Assembly: GCF_001307765.1 (NCBI RefSeq)
Contig: NZ_LKBA01000006.1
Span: 400,001 to 464,000 of the forward strand
Length of the DNA: 64,000 bases
Direction of reading: 5' to 3'
Source of the DNA: Aliiroseovarius crassostreae
GTDB taxonomy: Bacteria; Pseudomonadota; Alphaproteobacteria; Rhodobacterales; Rhodobacteraceae
Shown here: positions 43,550 through 50,566 of the stretch, one piece after another
How positions within the stretch are numbered: position 1 is the stretch's first letter
Layout: each line of letters opens with the position of its first letter
Made by a program: the position numbers and the translations under genes
The notes under the pieces: generated by a model
What the model saw: the letters and a program-made list of their open reading frames with translations, nothing else
Told to the model about the DNA's origin: nothing
The model's database searches: none

Positions 43550-44578
43550 GTGCCTGATCTGACCAAATTCTCACGCCGCAGTTTCCTTCTGATGCCTCTG
43601 GCTTTTGCAGCCTGCAAACCATCGCAGGCCTTCTACAAGCTGACCGGCCTCACCATGGGCACGGTCTACAACGTGGTTGCCCGTGATCCGGGGAACGGGG
43701 TGAGCGAAGCGGACATTCAGATTGCCATCGACAGTGCCCTGGCCAAAGTGAACCAGCAGATGTCGAACTGGGATCCGAAATCCGAAATCTCGCGCTTCAA
43801 TGCGCAGACCGGCACCGCCCCGGTCCAGGTCTCTGCCGATCTGTCCAATGTGATGCAGGCCGCGGAACAGGTGCATGTGGCCAGCGATGGTCGTTTCGAC
43901 ACCACAATCGGGCCGCTGATCGAGCTTTGGGGCTTTGGCGCTCCGGGGGCACAGGCCACGCCCGACATGACGCAGATTGCCGAGGCCCAGGCGCGTTCAG
44001 GTCACGCGAACACGCTGCAGGTTGGCACCAATGCGCTGCAGAAAACCCGCACTGACGCACAGGTTTATCTGGCGGCCATCGGCAAAGGCTATGGCGCTGA
44101 CATGGTTGGCAAGTCGCTGGAAAAACTCGGCATTTCGGACTACATGGTGGAAATCGGCGGCGATCTTTACGCCTCAGGCCGCAATGAGGCCGGCCTGCCC
44201 TGGCAGATCGGGATCGAGAAACCCGCAGCCCTTTCCGGTGGGATGCAGGACGTGATCGGCGTTTCGGGTCTGGGCCTCGCATCCTCCGGCGATTACCGCA
44301 ACTACTACGAAAAAGACGGTGTGCGCTACTCGCATGTGATCGACCCGAAAACCGGCCACCCGATCACCCACAAGACCGCCTCGGCCACGGTGCTGGCAGA
44401 AAACTCGATGCTGGCAGATGCCTGGGCCACGGCGATGCTGATCCTGGGCCGCGAGCGTGGTCTGGAAATCGCAGAAGCCCACAAACTCGCCGTGCTGTTC
44501 ATCGACCGCGACGAAGCGGCAAGTGATCTGCGGTTCAAAACCTCGGCCAGCTCGCGTTTTACCGCGCTGACCGCCTGA
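43550..44578 (+). CDS. apbE: FAD:protein FMN transferase ApbE
   Basis: A 342-residue protein with an N-terminal export signal carrying a twin-arginine motif (SRRSFLL) and a lipobox-like LAFAAC, then GLTMGTVYNV, WDPKSEISRFN, IGKGYGADMV and GGDLYASG. It transfers FMN from FAD to threonines of NqrB and NqrC in the periplasm. The GTG start at 43550 follows AAAGGGG. It is divergent from nqrA and is followed by nqrM. Confidence 0.93.
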   Translation: MPDLTKFSRRSFLLMPLAFAACKPSQAFYKLTGLTMGTVYNVVARDPGNGVSEADIQIAIDSALAKVNQQMSNWDPKSEISRFNAQTGTAPVQVSADLSNVMQAAEQVHVASDGRFDTTIGPLIELWGFGAPGAQATPDMTQIAEAQARSGHANTLQVGTNALQKTRTDAQVYLAAIGKGYGADMVGKSLEKLGISDYMVEIGGDLYASGRNEAGLPWQIGIEKPAALSGGMQDVIGVSGLGLASSGDYRNYYEKDGVRYSHVIDPKTGHPITHKTASATVLAENSMLADAWATAMLILGRERGLEIAEAHKLAVLFIDRDEAASDLRFKTSASSRFTALTA

Positions 44579-44684
44579 CAGTTTCGAGATCAAGCCGCGA
44601 CCCGGCTTGATCTCCGCCTTGCCCGCCCCGATATGATATAGGGACACGCGGCAAGACCTGCCCGACAAAAAGAGGCGCACCGAA

Positions 44685-44933
44685 ATGACCACCTTCTTCA
44701 TGACTTTCGCCATTTTGCTGATTGTGATGCTGGGCATGGCGCTCGGGGTGATTCTCATGGGGCGCACCATCAAGGGAAGCTGCGGCGGGCTGAACGCAAT
44801 CAGCGGCGCGGATCATTGTCTGGTCTGCAACAAGGAAATCGACCCGGACAGCCCCCTGCGGGACCGGCTGGAATGCCCGCGCAAGCGCGAGGCCCGCGAA
44901 AAGGCCGAACGGCTGGCTGCCGGCAAGGGCTGA
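44685..44933 (+). CDS. nqrM: Na+-NQR maturation protein NqrM
   Basis: An 82-residue protein with an N-terminal membrane helix and the NqrM/DUF539 cysteine set CGGLN..., DHCLVCNKEI, ECPRKR. NqrM helps insert the iron centre of NqrD/E. It is the second gene of the apbE-nqrM transcript, about 107 bp after apbE. Confidence 0.92.
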   Translation: MTTFFMTFAILLIVMLGMALGVILMGRTIKGSCGGLNAISGADHCLVCNKEIDPDSPLRDRLECPRKREAREKAERLAAGKG

Positions 44934-44975
44934 TACCCCTCCCGCCCTTCACAACATTCGCGACCAGCGACTGAG

Positions 44976-45170
44976 TTATCCCGCCGACAGCGGCACAAAC
45001 GCCAGCACGGCCAGCGCGCTTGCGGCCAGCCCCCCAAATACCCAAAGCTGCCAGCGTGGCCCTTCTGCCTTCCACACACGGCGATACTGATAGCCGCACA
45101 GGCAGGCCAGAACAAAGATGATCGTCGCCCAGAACGAGCTCAGCATCAGGCTATCTGTCGCAACTTCCAT
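44976..45170 (-). CDS. small membrane protein
   Basis: A 64-residue protein with two hydrophobic segments (FWATIIFVLACLCGYQY and LWVFGGLAASALAVLAFVPL) joined by a basic loop. GCGGAG precedes the ATG at 45170; longer in-frame starts lack ribosome sites. It lies convergent to nqrM. The function is unknown. Confidence 0.6.
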   Translation of the reverse strand: MEVATDSLMLSSFWATIIFVLACLCGYQYRRVWKAEGPRWQLWVFGGLAASALAVLAFVPLSAG

Positions 45171-45250
45171 GTTTTTTCTCCGCTTTCCGATATTTGGGTT
45201 ATGCTGAAACCATACGAGAATGACAATCCGTTCGGGAAGGAGAGGCCGCC

Positions 45251-45772
45251 ATGCCGACATCTTATCAATCACCGATGCGCGGAGATGACAAAACTCCGCA
45301 CACCCACAGTCAGAACACACGCAGCATTCAGCGGGTCGAAAAATCCCACATCCACACGATTCTGGATCACAAAGGGCATGAGGTGATCACCACCTCGCCG
45401 ACAGCCAGCGTCCGTGACGTGGTCGCAATCCTGCGAGACAAACGCATTGGTGCCATCGTGGTGATTGATCCGGAAGGGGAGCTGGTCGGCATCCTGTCGG
45501 AACGTGACATCGTGCGGGCCCTTGCGGATCGCCCGGATCACACCCTGCCGGGAAAGGTTCAGGAGCTGATGACGACGGATGTTCAGACCTGCAGCCCGGA
45601 TGACAGCAGCGAATCCGTTCTGACGCGCATGACCAAGGGCCGGTTCCGGCATATGCCGGTGATCGAGGGGGGACAGCTGGTCGGATTGATCTCCATCGGC
45701 GACCTCATTCATCAAAAGCTGCTGGAACTCGAACACGAAGCTTTGCAACTGAAACAGCTGATTGTCGGGTAA
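45251..45772 (+). CDS. CBS-pair domain protein
   Basis: A 173-residue protein with an N-terminal tail of about 30 residues rich in His and Ser, then two CBS motifs (ITTSPTASVRDVVAILRDKRIGAIVVIDPEGELVGILSERDIVRAL and LMTTDVQTCSPDDSSESVLTRMTKGRFRHMPVIEGGQLVGLISIGDLI). AAGGAGAGG precedes the ATG. Stand-alone CBS proteins of this type bind AMP/ATP or NADH. It is the last gene before the mobile element. Confidence 0.85.
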   Translation: MPTSYQSPMRGDDKTPHTHSQNTRSIQRVEKSHIHTILDHKGHEVITTSPTASVRDVVAILRDKRIGAIVVIDPEGELVGILSERDIVRALADRPDHTLPGKVQELMTTDVQTCSPDDSSESVLTRMTKGRFRHMPVIEGGQLVGLISIGDLIHQKLLELEHEALQLKQLIVG

Positions 45773-45804
45773 GGCCCTGATCCCCTGCCCTGCGACAGCG
45801 GTAT

Positions 45805-46011
45805 GTGGCGCGTAACTTCTCATTGATACGAGGTGACGATGGAACGAGGCTGGCCCTCAAGAGGGTCGAAACCTCTTCACCTGTGAACTCAGGCATGCGT
45901 GTCTGCACCGGAGTGTTCTTTCCGGCTAGCATTGATGAACTTGCTGCGCTGCACGGCATACATCCATGGACATTACGGCGGCGGATTGGAGAGTTAGAGG
46001 GGAGCAGTTGA
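45805..46011 (+). pseudogene. small HTH-containing frame, possibly a remnant
   Basis: An open frame of 68 codons from a GTG. Its last part, ASIDELAALHGIHPWTLRRRIGELEG, resembles a helix-turn-helix of excisionase or regulator type. The first part has no recognisable pattern and no ribosome site, so this could be a fusion of debris. It lies at the left end of the mobile region. The remainder of the 45773-46163 gap holds nothing else I can support. Confidence 0.3.
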
Positions 46012-46128
46012 CGAGACGTCATGTGCTGTTTGGAGTGTCATTTTAGCAGCCAGTTGCGTTTTTCCGGCGTATCCGCGCTCTAAGATGACAGCGATTACCC
46101 CCTGATTTCAGCGGCCTAGCGCAATTTG

Positions 46129-46157
46129 TTGACTTAACATCACCGCCGTGATACTAA
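46129..46157 (+). promoter_or_regulatory. promoter candidate of the ATPase gene
   Basis: TTGACT (46129-46134) and TACTAA (46152-46157) are 17 bp apart. The ATG at 46164 is about where transcription would begin, and no ribosome site is present, so a leaderless message is possible. Confidence 0.45.
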
Positions 46158-46163
46158 TCATAC

Positions 46164-47600
46164 ATGTTGGAAATTTCAAAAGGCGATATCTTAAAAAGCC
46201 TCAAGCGTGACAACCCATGGTGGGAAGCTGCCTACGAGATTCCTCTCAGCCCGACAGAGAAAAAGCGGGCCTATTTCACTCCATTCACGCAGCTCGCACT
46301 GGATTGGGGCGTTCGGCGCTCAACAATTCTCATGGGACCACGCCGTGTTGGCAAGACCGTAATGCTGCGCCAGATGATCGAACAAGCCATTTCAGATGGT
46401 TTCGACGGTCAAAGCATCCTCTTCGTCTCCATCGATACACCGCTTTATAGCGGTATGCCGCTGACGCGCCTGATCGAACTATTTGAAGAAGTCACTGCGC
46501 ACGATCCAAATGAGCGCCGGATTATCGTTTTTGACGAGATACAATATCTCAAGGATTGGGAAGTTCACCTTAAGGTGCTGACCGACCAATATCCCGACAC
46601 GCGATTTATTGCATCTGGCTCTGCCGCAGCCGCCTTGCGATTAAAGAGCCAGGAATCCGGTGCTGGTCGATTTACTGACTTCTTCTTGCCCCCACTGACA
46701 TTCGCAGAATTTCTGGCATTTCGAGACCTTGAAGACGAACTGATCGAAGTTGCCCAGTCTGGTGCCACCTTGCGCTTTGCGACGCCCGACATCGAACGCT
46801 TGAACATTGAGTTCATCAATTACCTAAACTTCGGCGGCTACCCAGAGGCCGTATTGAACGAGCGCATTCAATCTGACGTTCAGCGCTATCTGGGGCGAGA
46901 TATCATCGACAAAGTTTTGCTGCGTGATCTCCCCAGCCTCTACGGTATTCAGGACATTCAGGAGTTGAACCGGCTCTTCACCACAATCGCCTATCACACA
47001 GGGCAAGAAATCAGCCTCGATGGGCTGGCACAAAGCTCGGGCGTTGCGAAAAACACGATCACAAAATACCTCGATTACTTAGAAGCGGCGTTTCTGATCG
47101 TGCGCGTGCGCCGTGTCGATGACTCAGGTAAAACGTTCCAGCGGATGCGCCATTTCAAGGTCTACTTGACCAACCCGTCGATGCGTTCGGCCTTATTTGC
47201 CCAGCTTTCTGATGGCGACCAAGCCATGGGGGCAATGGCCGAAACGGCGATTTTCAGCCAGTGGTTTCATTCTGGCCTGATGAAAAACCTGCACTATGCC
47301 CGTTGGAAAAAGGGGCGCACAGAACTGGAAGTTGATTTGGTCCGTGTTGATCCTGCGCGCCTCAAGCCGACATGGGCATATGAGATCAAATGGTCGGATC
47401 GGTTTGCGGATCAGCCGGGCGAATTGCGCGGTCTCATCGAGTTTGCCAAGCGCAACTTCGGCGAAGAAATCCCAGCGGGAGCCACCACCAAAACGATCAC
47501 GCAAAATAGCGAAATCGACGGGATTGCCATCCGTCATTTCCCTTGCGCACTGCATTGCTACCAGGTTGGTAAAAATGTTGCGGAAGGCCGCGCGCCATAG
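46164..47600 (+). CDS. AAA ATPase with DUF4143 domain
   Basis: A 478-residue protein with Walker A GPRRVGKT (residues 58-65), Walker B IIVFDEIQ (Asp124-Glu125), a sensor in FIASGSAAAAL, and a C-terminal DUF4143 region (ALFAQLSDGD ... WKKGRTELEVDLVRVD). The C-terminus has an endonuclease-like ExK-type pattern (ELEVDLV...YEIKWSD). This family is common in mobile elements and has been suggested to have defence or toxin-antitoxin-type roles; the role here is unknown. It has lower GC than the flanks. Confidence 0.85.
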   Translation: MLEISKGDILKSLKRDNPWWEAAYEIPLSPTEKKRAYFTPFTQLALDWGVRRSTILMGPRRVGKTVMLRQMIEQAISDGFDGQSILFVSIDTPLYSGMPLTRLIELFEEVTAHDPNERRIIVFDEIQYLKDWEVHLKVLTDQYPDTRFIASGSAAAALRLKSQESGAGRFTDFFLPPLTFAEFLAFRDLEDELIEVAQSGATLRFATPDIERLNIEFINYLNFGGYPEAVLNERIQSDVQRYLGRDIIDKVLLRDLPSLYGIQDIQELNRLFTTIAYHTGQEISLDGLAQSSGVAKNTITKYLDYLEAAFLIVRVRRVDDSGKTFQRMRHFKVYLTNPSMRSALFAQLSDGDQAMGAMAETAIFSQWFHSGLMKNLHYARWKKGRTELEVDLVRVDPARLKPTWAYEIKWSDRFADQPGELRGLIEFAKRNFGEEIPAGATTKTITQNSEIDGIAIRHFPCALHCYQVGKNVAEGRAP

Positions 47601-47643
47601 CGTGCGGCGAAAACCAACAACCGTTGCTTTGATTGCCGTCTAA

Positions 47644-47666
47644 TTTGTAAACTTTGGGTTTACAAA
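47644..47666. promoter_or_regulatory. AT-rich inverted repeat after the ATPase gene
   Basis: TTTGTAAAC-TTTGG-GTTTACAAA is a perfect 9-bp inverted repeat 44 bp past the stop codon. It may be an operator or recombination site; there is no typical T run for a terminator. Confidence 0.4.
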
Positions 47667-47690
47667 ATAGACCATCCATAAAGTCGCTTA

Positions 47691-47870
47691 TCAAAACAAA
47701 CTCAATTGGCGGGCAGCTGCTTCATTACGTTTCCACGTTTCCGACTGCGCCGCATGATCCAGCCACGCCATGACATAGTCTACAGGTGTGCCAATATCTG
47801 CGATCTGCTCAGTTGTGGCAGTTCGAGCACCGCGCGAAATGGCGGCTTCTGCTGGGGGAATGACCCTGAC
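47691..47870 (-). pseudogene. C-terminal remnant of an unknown protein
   Basis: The minus strand reads a protein-like tail (…AAISRGARTATTEQIADIG, then TPVDYVMAWLDHAAQ and WKRNEAAARQLSLF followed by a stop at 47691). The frame is lost just upstream, near 47870, where haemagglutinin-like sequence begins on the other strand. It has no start codon of its own. The composition looks like genuine coding; the family is not recognised. Confidence 0.4.
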
Positions 47871-48405
47871 TGCGGATGGTCGATTACTTATCGGTCAGGC
47901 GCAAGCCACGGGTCCAACAAACGTTCGTTCAAACACCGCCTCCGTTGTTGTCGAAACTTCTCTGTTCTCTGAAGATGCCATCTCATTGACGGGTATCTCT
48001 GCCGAAGTGACCGCAGGGGCCACCTTGGCGTCCGCAACAGACCTGACAATTACGGCTGATACGGTCACGCTTGGGGCTGACGCGCTTGCCGCAGCAGGTA
48101 TGGACGCAGATGGAAATCTCAGAACAACGGGCGATCTGTCCGTAACGACCGGCATCCTTGCAGCAACTGATGCAAGCCTTGCGGCTGCTGGTGACGCATC
48201 ACTGACCATCGATGAAATTCTGAACATGCCGCGCACGCATCAAGTGCTTCAAGTCACGGGGGTGGGGACATGGATTTGTCCCAAGGTGCGGCAAAATGAG
48301 ATCGCCCCGACTTGCTTCATGCTCGGTGAAAATCACGTTGAGGGCGGACGGCTGGAACCTGATCCGAAGGTCACTCTCCCGACTGGATTGGAGGACATTC
48401 AATGA
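47859..48405 (+). pseudogene. filamentous haemagglutinin-like repeat fragment joined to another tail
   Basis: From about MTLTADGRLLIGQAQ the frame encodes Ala/Thr/Gly-rich repeats typical of two-partner-secreted adhesins (DLTITADTVTLGADALAAAG, DLSVTTGILAATDASLAA). There is no signal peptide or secretion domain. After about residue 140 it changes character (THQVLQVTGVGTWICPK, then VEGGRLEPDPKV). The stop overlaps the next gene by ATGA, so the last part may belong to a real upstream partner of that gene. I read it as a chimera of remnants. A longer frame from 47788 exists but its first part is antisense to the neighbouring remnant. Confidence 0.4.
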
Positions 48406-48647
48406 GAGTAATTCGTTTTTTTATCTGGGTCGGGCTGCTGGCCATCATTCTGATGATCTGGAATGGCGCGGGTTCACCCTATGTGATCTGGAGCTATTCC
48501 TACCATGACAACGGCACCAGCGATCCCTTTGCGGATCGTTACTACACGAGCTGCACCTTCACCAACTTCCGCACCTCCGTCACGCAGCCTGCCCGTGCAG
48601 GGCGCTGTGGCTGGGTCAAGTGGATCAGCAGTGGAGCGGTTCAATGA
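48402..48647 (+). CDS. small secreted or membrane protein of the element
   Basis: An 81-residue protein with one N-terminal hydrophobic helix (FFIWVGLLAIILMIW), then a Tyr/Ser-rich region (YVIWSYSYHDNG, DRYYTSCTF) with three cysteines. It starts at ATGA shared with the preceding frame. It looks like a small mobile-element or phage-type protein; the function is unknown. Confidence 0.55.
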   Translation: MRVIRFFIWVGLLAIILMIWNGAGSPYVIWSYSYHDNGTSDPFADRYYTSCTFTNFRTSVTQPARAGRCGWVKWISSGAVQ

Positions 48648-48652
48648 CAGGA

Positions 48653-48922
48653 TCAATGCACCGATTGGATGTACAGCGCATCAACTGGCTCGGGAATGCT
48701 TGGCGGCAAACTGAAACACTTGGTCAACTCAACGCGCACCATAGCTTTGAGGCAATCCAGGATCAGGCTTTGTTTGACTGTGCCCTTGGCAATCAAACCG
48801 TCGCAATGCTCCCGATCTTCGATCCCGAAGATCCGGTAGGGTGCAACTGTCTCCCACAGTTCGACATAGCACAATGGGGCCAACCATTCTTCCACCTCTT
48901 CAATGTCTTTAAAAATTACCAT
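48653..48922 (-). CDS. hypothetical protein
   Basis: An 89-residue frame on the minus strand (MVIFKDIEEVEEWLAPLCYVELWETVAPYRIFGIEDREHCDGL...), acidic and with a natural composition. The overlapping plus-strand frame looks less protein-like. There is only a weak ribosome site. It is the only minus-strand gene in this part of the element. Function unknown. Confidence 0.5.
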   Translation of the reverse strand: MVIFKDIEEVEEWLAPLCYVELWETVAPYRIFGIEDREHCDGLIAKGTVKQSLILDCLKAMVRVELTKCFSLPPSIPEPVDALYIQSVH

Positions 48923-48983
48923 CTGAGCAATCTATCAGATCGCTGTTTTGCAACGCAAATTTCTGACGCAAAGGGGCTTGCCC

Positions 48984-49463
48984 ATGAGCTTTGAAACCGA
49001 CACCGCCATGCAAAACATGTATCGGGATGCTCTGATGGAGCAAACCGTCAGAAAATTGCAGACCGATCCCGATTGGCGGCGTTTTCGCGCCATCACGGAC
49101 GCGGCCCAACGCCAAACTGCCGAAGAGAATGAGAGCTACAAGGCGGATTACGCGCTGCGGGTAGATAAAGCGCGCCAAGACCTGATCCGCAAAGCTGGGG
49201 CTAAGACCTTTGATCATCCAACGCCTTATGGCACGGATCGCTTCAACAAAGACTACATCAACAGGCAAGCTCAGAAAATCGTGCGCCACGAACACGAGGG
49301 CAAACTGCATTCGATACGTGAGGCTGAGGTCGCAGGGTACGAGGCGCTCGGTGAGGACATCCGCTCACGCGGTCGGCTGAAAGATCATGCGCGTGACGAC
49401 TTTGCCCGCGCGGTTGATCGGCGATCTGGCCAGGATAGGCGCATGCCAGGTCCTGAGCGATGA
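48984..49463 (+). CDS. hypothetical charged protein of the element
   Basis: A 159-residue, strongly charged, helical protein (MSFETDTAMQNMYRDALMEQ ... DRFNKDYINRQAQKIVRHEH). AAAGGGG lies 8 bases before the ATG at 48984; the frame continues upstream without a better start. The style matches small genes near conjugation or mobilisation loci in Rhodobacterales, but no named domain is visible. Confidence 0.6.
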   Translation: MSFETDTAMQNMYRDALMEQTVRKLQTDPDWRRFRAITDAAQRQTAEENESYKADYALRVDKARQDLIRKAGAKTFDHPTPYGTDRFNKDYINRQAQKIVRHEHEGKLHSIREAEVAGYEALGEDIRSRGRLKDHARDDFARAVDRRSGQDRRMPGPER

Positions 49464-49552
49464 CCTGCCATCCAATGACCATCTGGAAGCACCAAAATGA
49501 CCAATTAGGGCAGGTATTGTGACGTAAACAAACGGCAACGAAAGGACATAAA

Positions 49553-50155
49553 ATGAATACCGGATATATTGACCCGAAACGCCAGGAAGCTCGACAAAGC
49601 TACACCGGCAGCCGCCTAACGGATAGCCAGTTTGATGAGGCCTGGAATATTTCGAGCATTATCAATCGTGAAATCCACAGAACAGGATCGTTCCGCGAAA
49701 AGCTTACAGACTTTGCTCACGCATTTGCGCGCAATGAGAAGTTCGACGCCATGCGCGGAGAGACGATCTTGCGCGATATCTACAGCGCGCGCTATGGCGA
49801 AAGCATGAATCAGACCCGTGAAGGGCTGATGGAATGTGAGGCGACGTTGCGTGACACTGGCGATGATCAAGCCCTGCATCACGCGCGTATGGTTGAAACG
49901 CTAATCCAGGATGGGCCAACCATGCCCTTCTATCGCGCTTACGATATTTCGGCGGTGGAAATGGCACGACAGCATGGCGTTACCGAGTCCGGCGCGAAAT
50001 CCATGATGAAAGAAGCCTTTGAAAAGGCTGAGGGGCGCGATCTCTACATTTCGGGCAAAGAACTCGAAGAACGGCATCACAAGCCAGTTCACGAGGCTGA
50101 ACGCGCCATTCAGCGGTCCGACCGGCAACGCCAACGCACAGGGCCACAGATGTAA
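49553..50155 (+). CDS. hypothetical protein, mobilisation-gene-like
   Basis: A 200-residue charged protein (MNTGYIDPKRQEARQSYTGS, then DISAVEMARQHGVTESGAKSMMKEAFEKAEGRDLY). AAAGGAC precedes the ATG. It shares style with the gene before it and may be a pair with it. I recall similar proteins next to relaxase genes in this order, but cannot assign a function from sequence. Confidence 0.6.
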   Translation: MNTGYIDPKRQEARQSYTGSRLTDSQFDEAWNISSIINREIHRTGSFREKLTDFAHAFARNEKFDAMRGETILRDIYSARYGESMNQTREGLMECEATLRDTGDDQALHHARMVETLIQDGPTMPFYRAYDISAVEMARQHGVTESGAKSMMKEAFEKAEGRDLYISGKELEERHHKPVHEAERAIQRSDRQRQRTGPQM

Positions 50156-50266
50156 AACCCAATAAGTTGTTGCAACAATTGGGAAAATATGCCTATCATG
50201 TTCCCTTTTTATTCATGCGCAAGGGCCGCGCATGATCGGAACATAGGAGTAAGAAAGAGAGCAGAG

Positions 50267-50566
50267 ATGAACGAACCCGCACCACACCATCCATCAAAGA
50301 CACCAAGCCTCCGCTTCAACTGGCAGGATTGGTTGCCATATTTTGACGACCCGGATGTTCCGCTGGATCAGAAACGGGAATTGATCGAAACGCTGTGGTC
50401 GCTCGTGTTGTCTTTCGTGGATTTGGGGTTTGATCTCAATCCAACCCAAATCTCCTGTGGAGAAGAACTGGACCTCAAGGCCCTACTTGAGGCGGCTGTG
50501 CTATACTCCGACCAATCAAACATTAAAAATACCGCTGACCAAGGCGGAGAAAGGGAGGCGTCATGA
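50267..50566 (+). CDS. small protein coupled to the serine recombinase
   Basis: A 99-residue acidic protein (LRFNWQDWLPYFDDPDVPLDQKRELIETLWSLVLSFVDLGFDL). GAGCAGAG precedes the ATG at 50267. It overlaps the recombinase start by ATGA, so the two are co-translated. The position suits a recombination directionality factor or accessory protein; this is inference. Confidence 0.65.
   Translation: MNEPAPHHPSKTPSLRFNWQDWLPYFDDPDVPLDQKRELIETLWSLVLSFVDLGFDLNPTQISCGEELDLKALLEAAVLYSDQSNIKNTADQGGEREAS

Noticed and set aside
45773-46163. Left attachment site as a duplicate of the tRNA-Leu 3' end
   Set aside because: I looked for GTGCGGTCGAGAAG-like sequence here and saw only scattered partial matches (for example GGTCGAAACCTC). 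A large serine recombinase does not need a long repeat.
48620-48994. Plus-strand frame of 124 codons
   Set aside because: The opposite frame (48653-48922) has a more natural protein composition, and the plus frame has no ribosome site.
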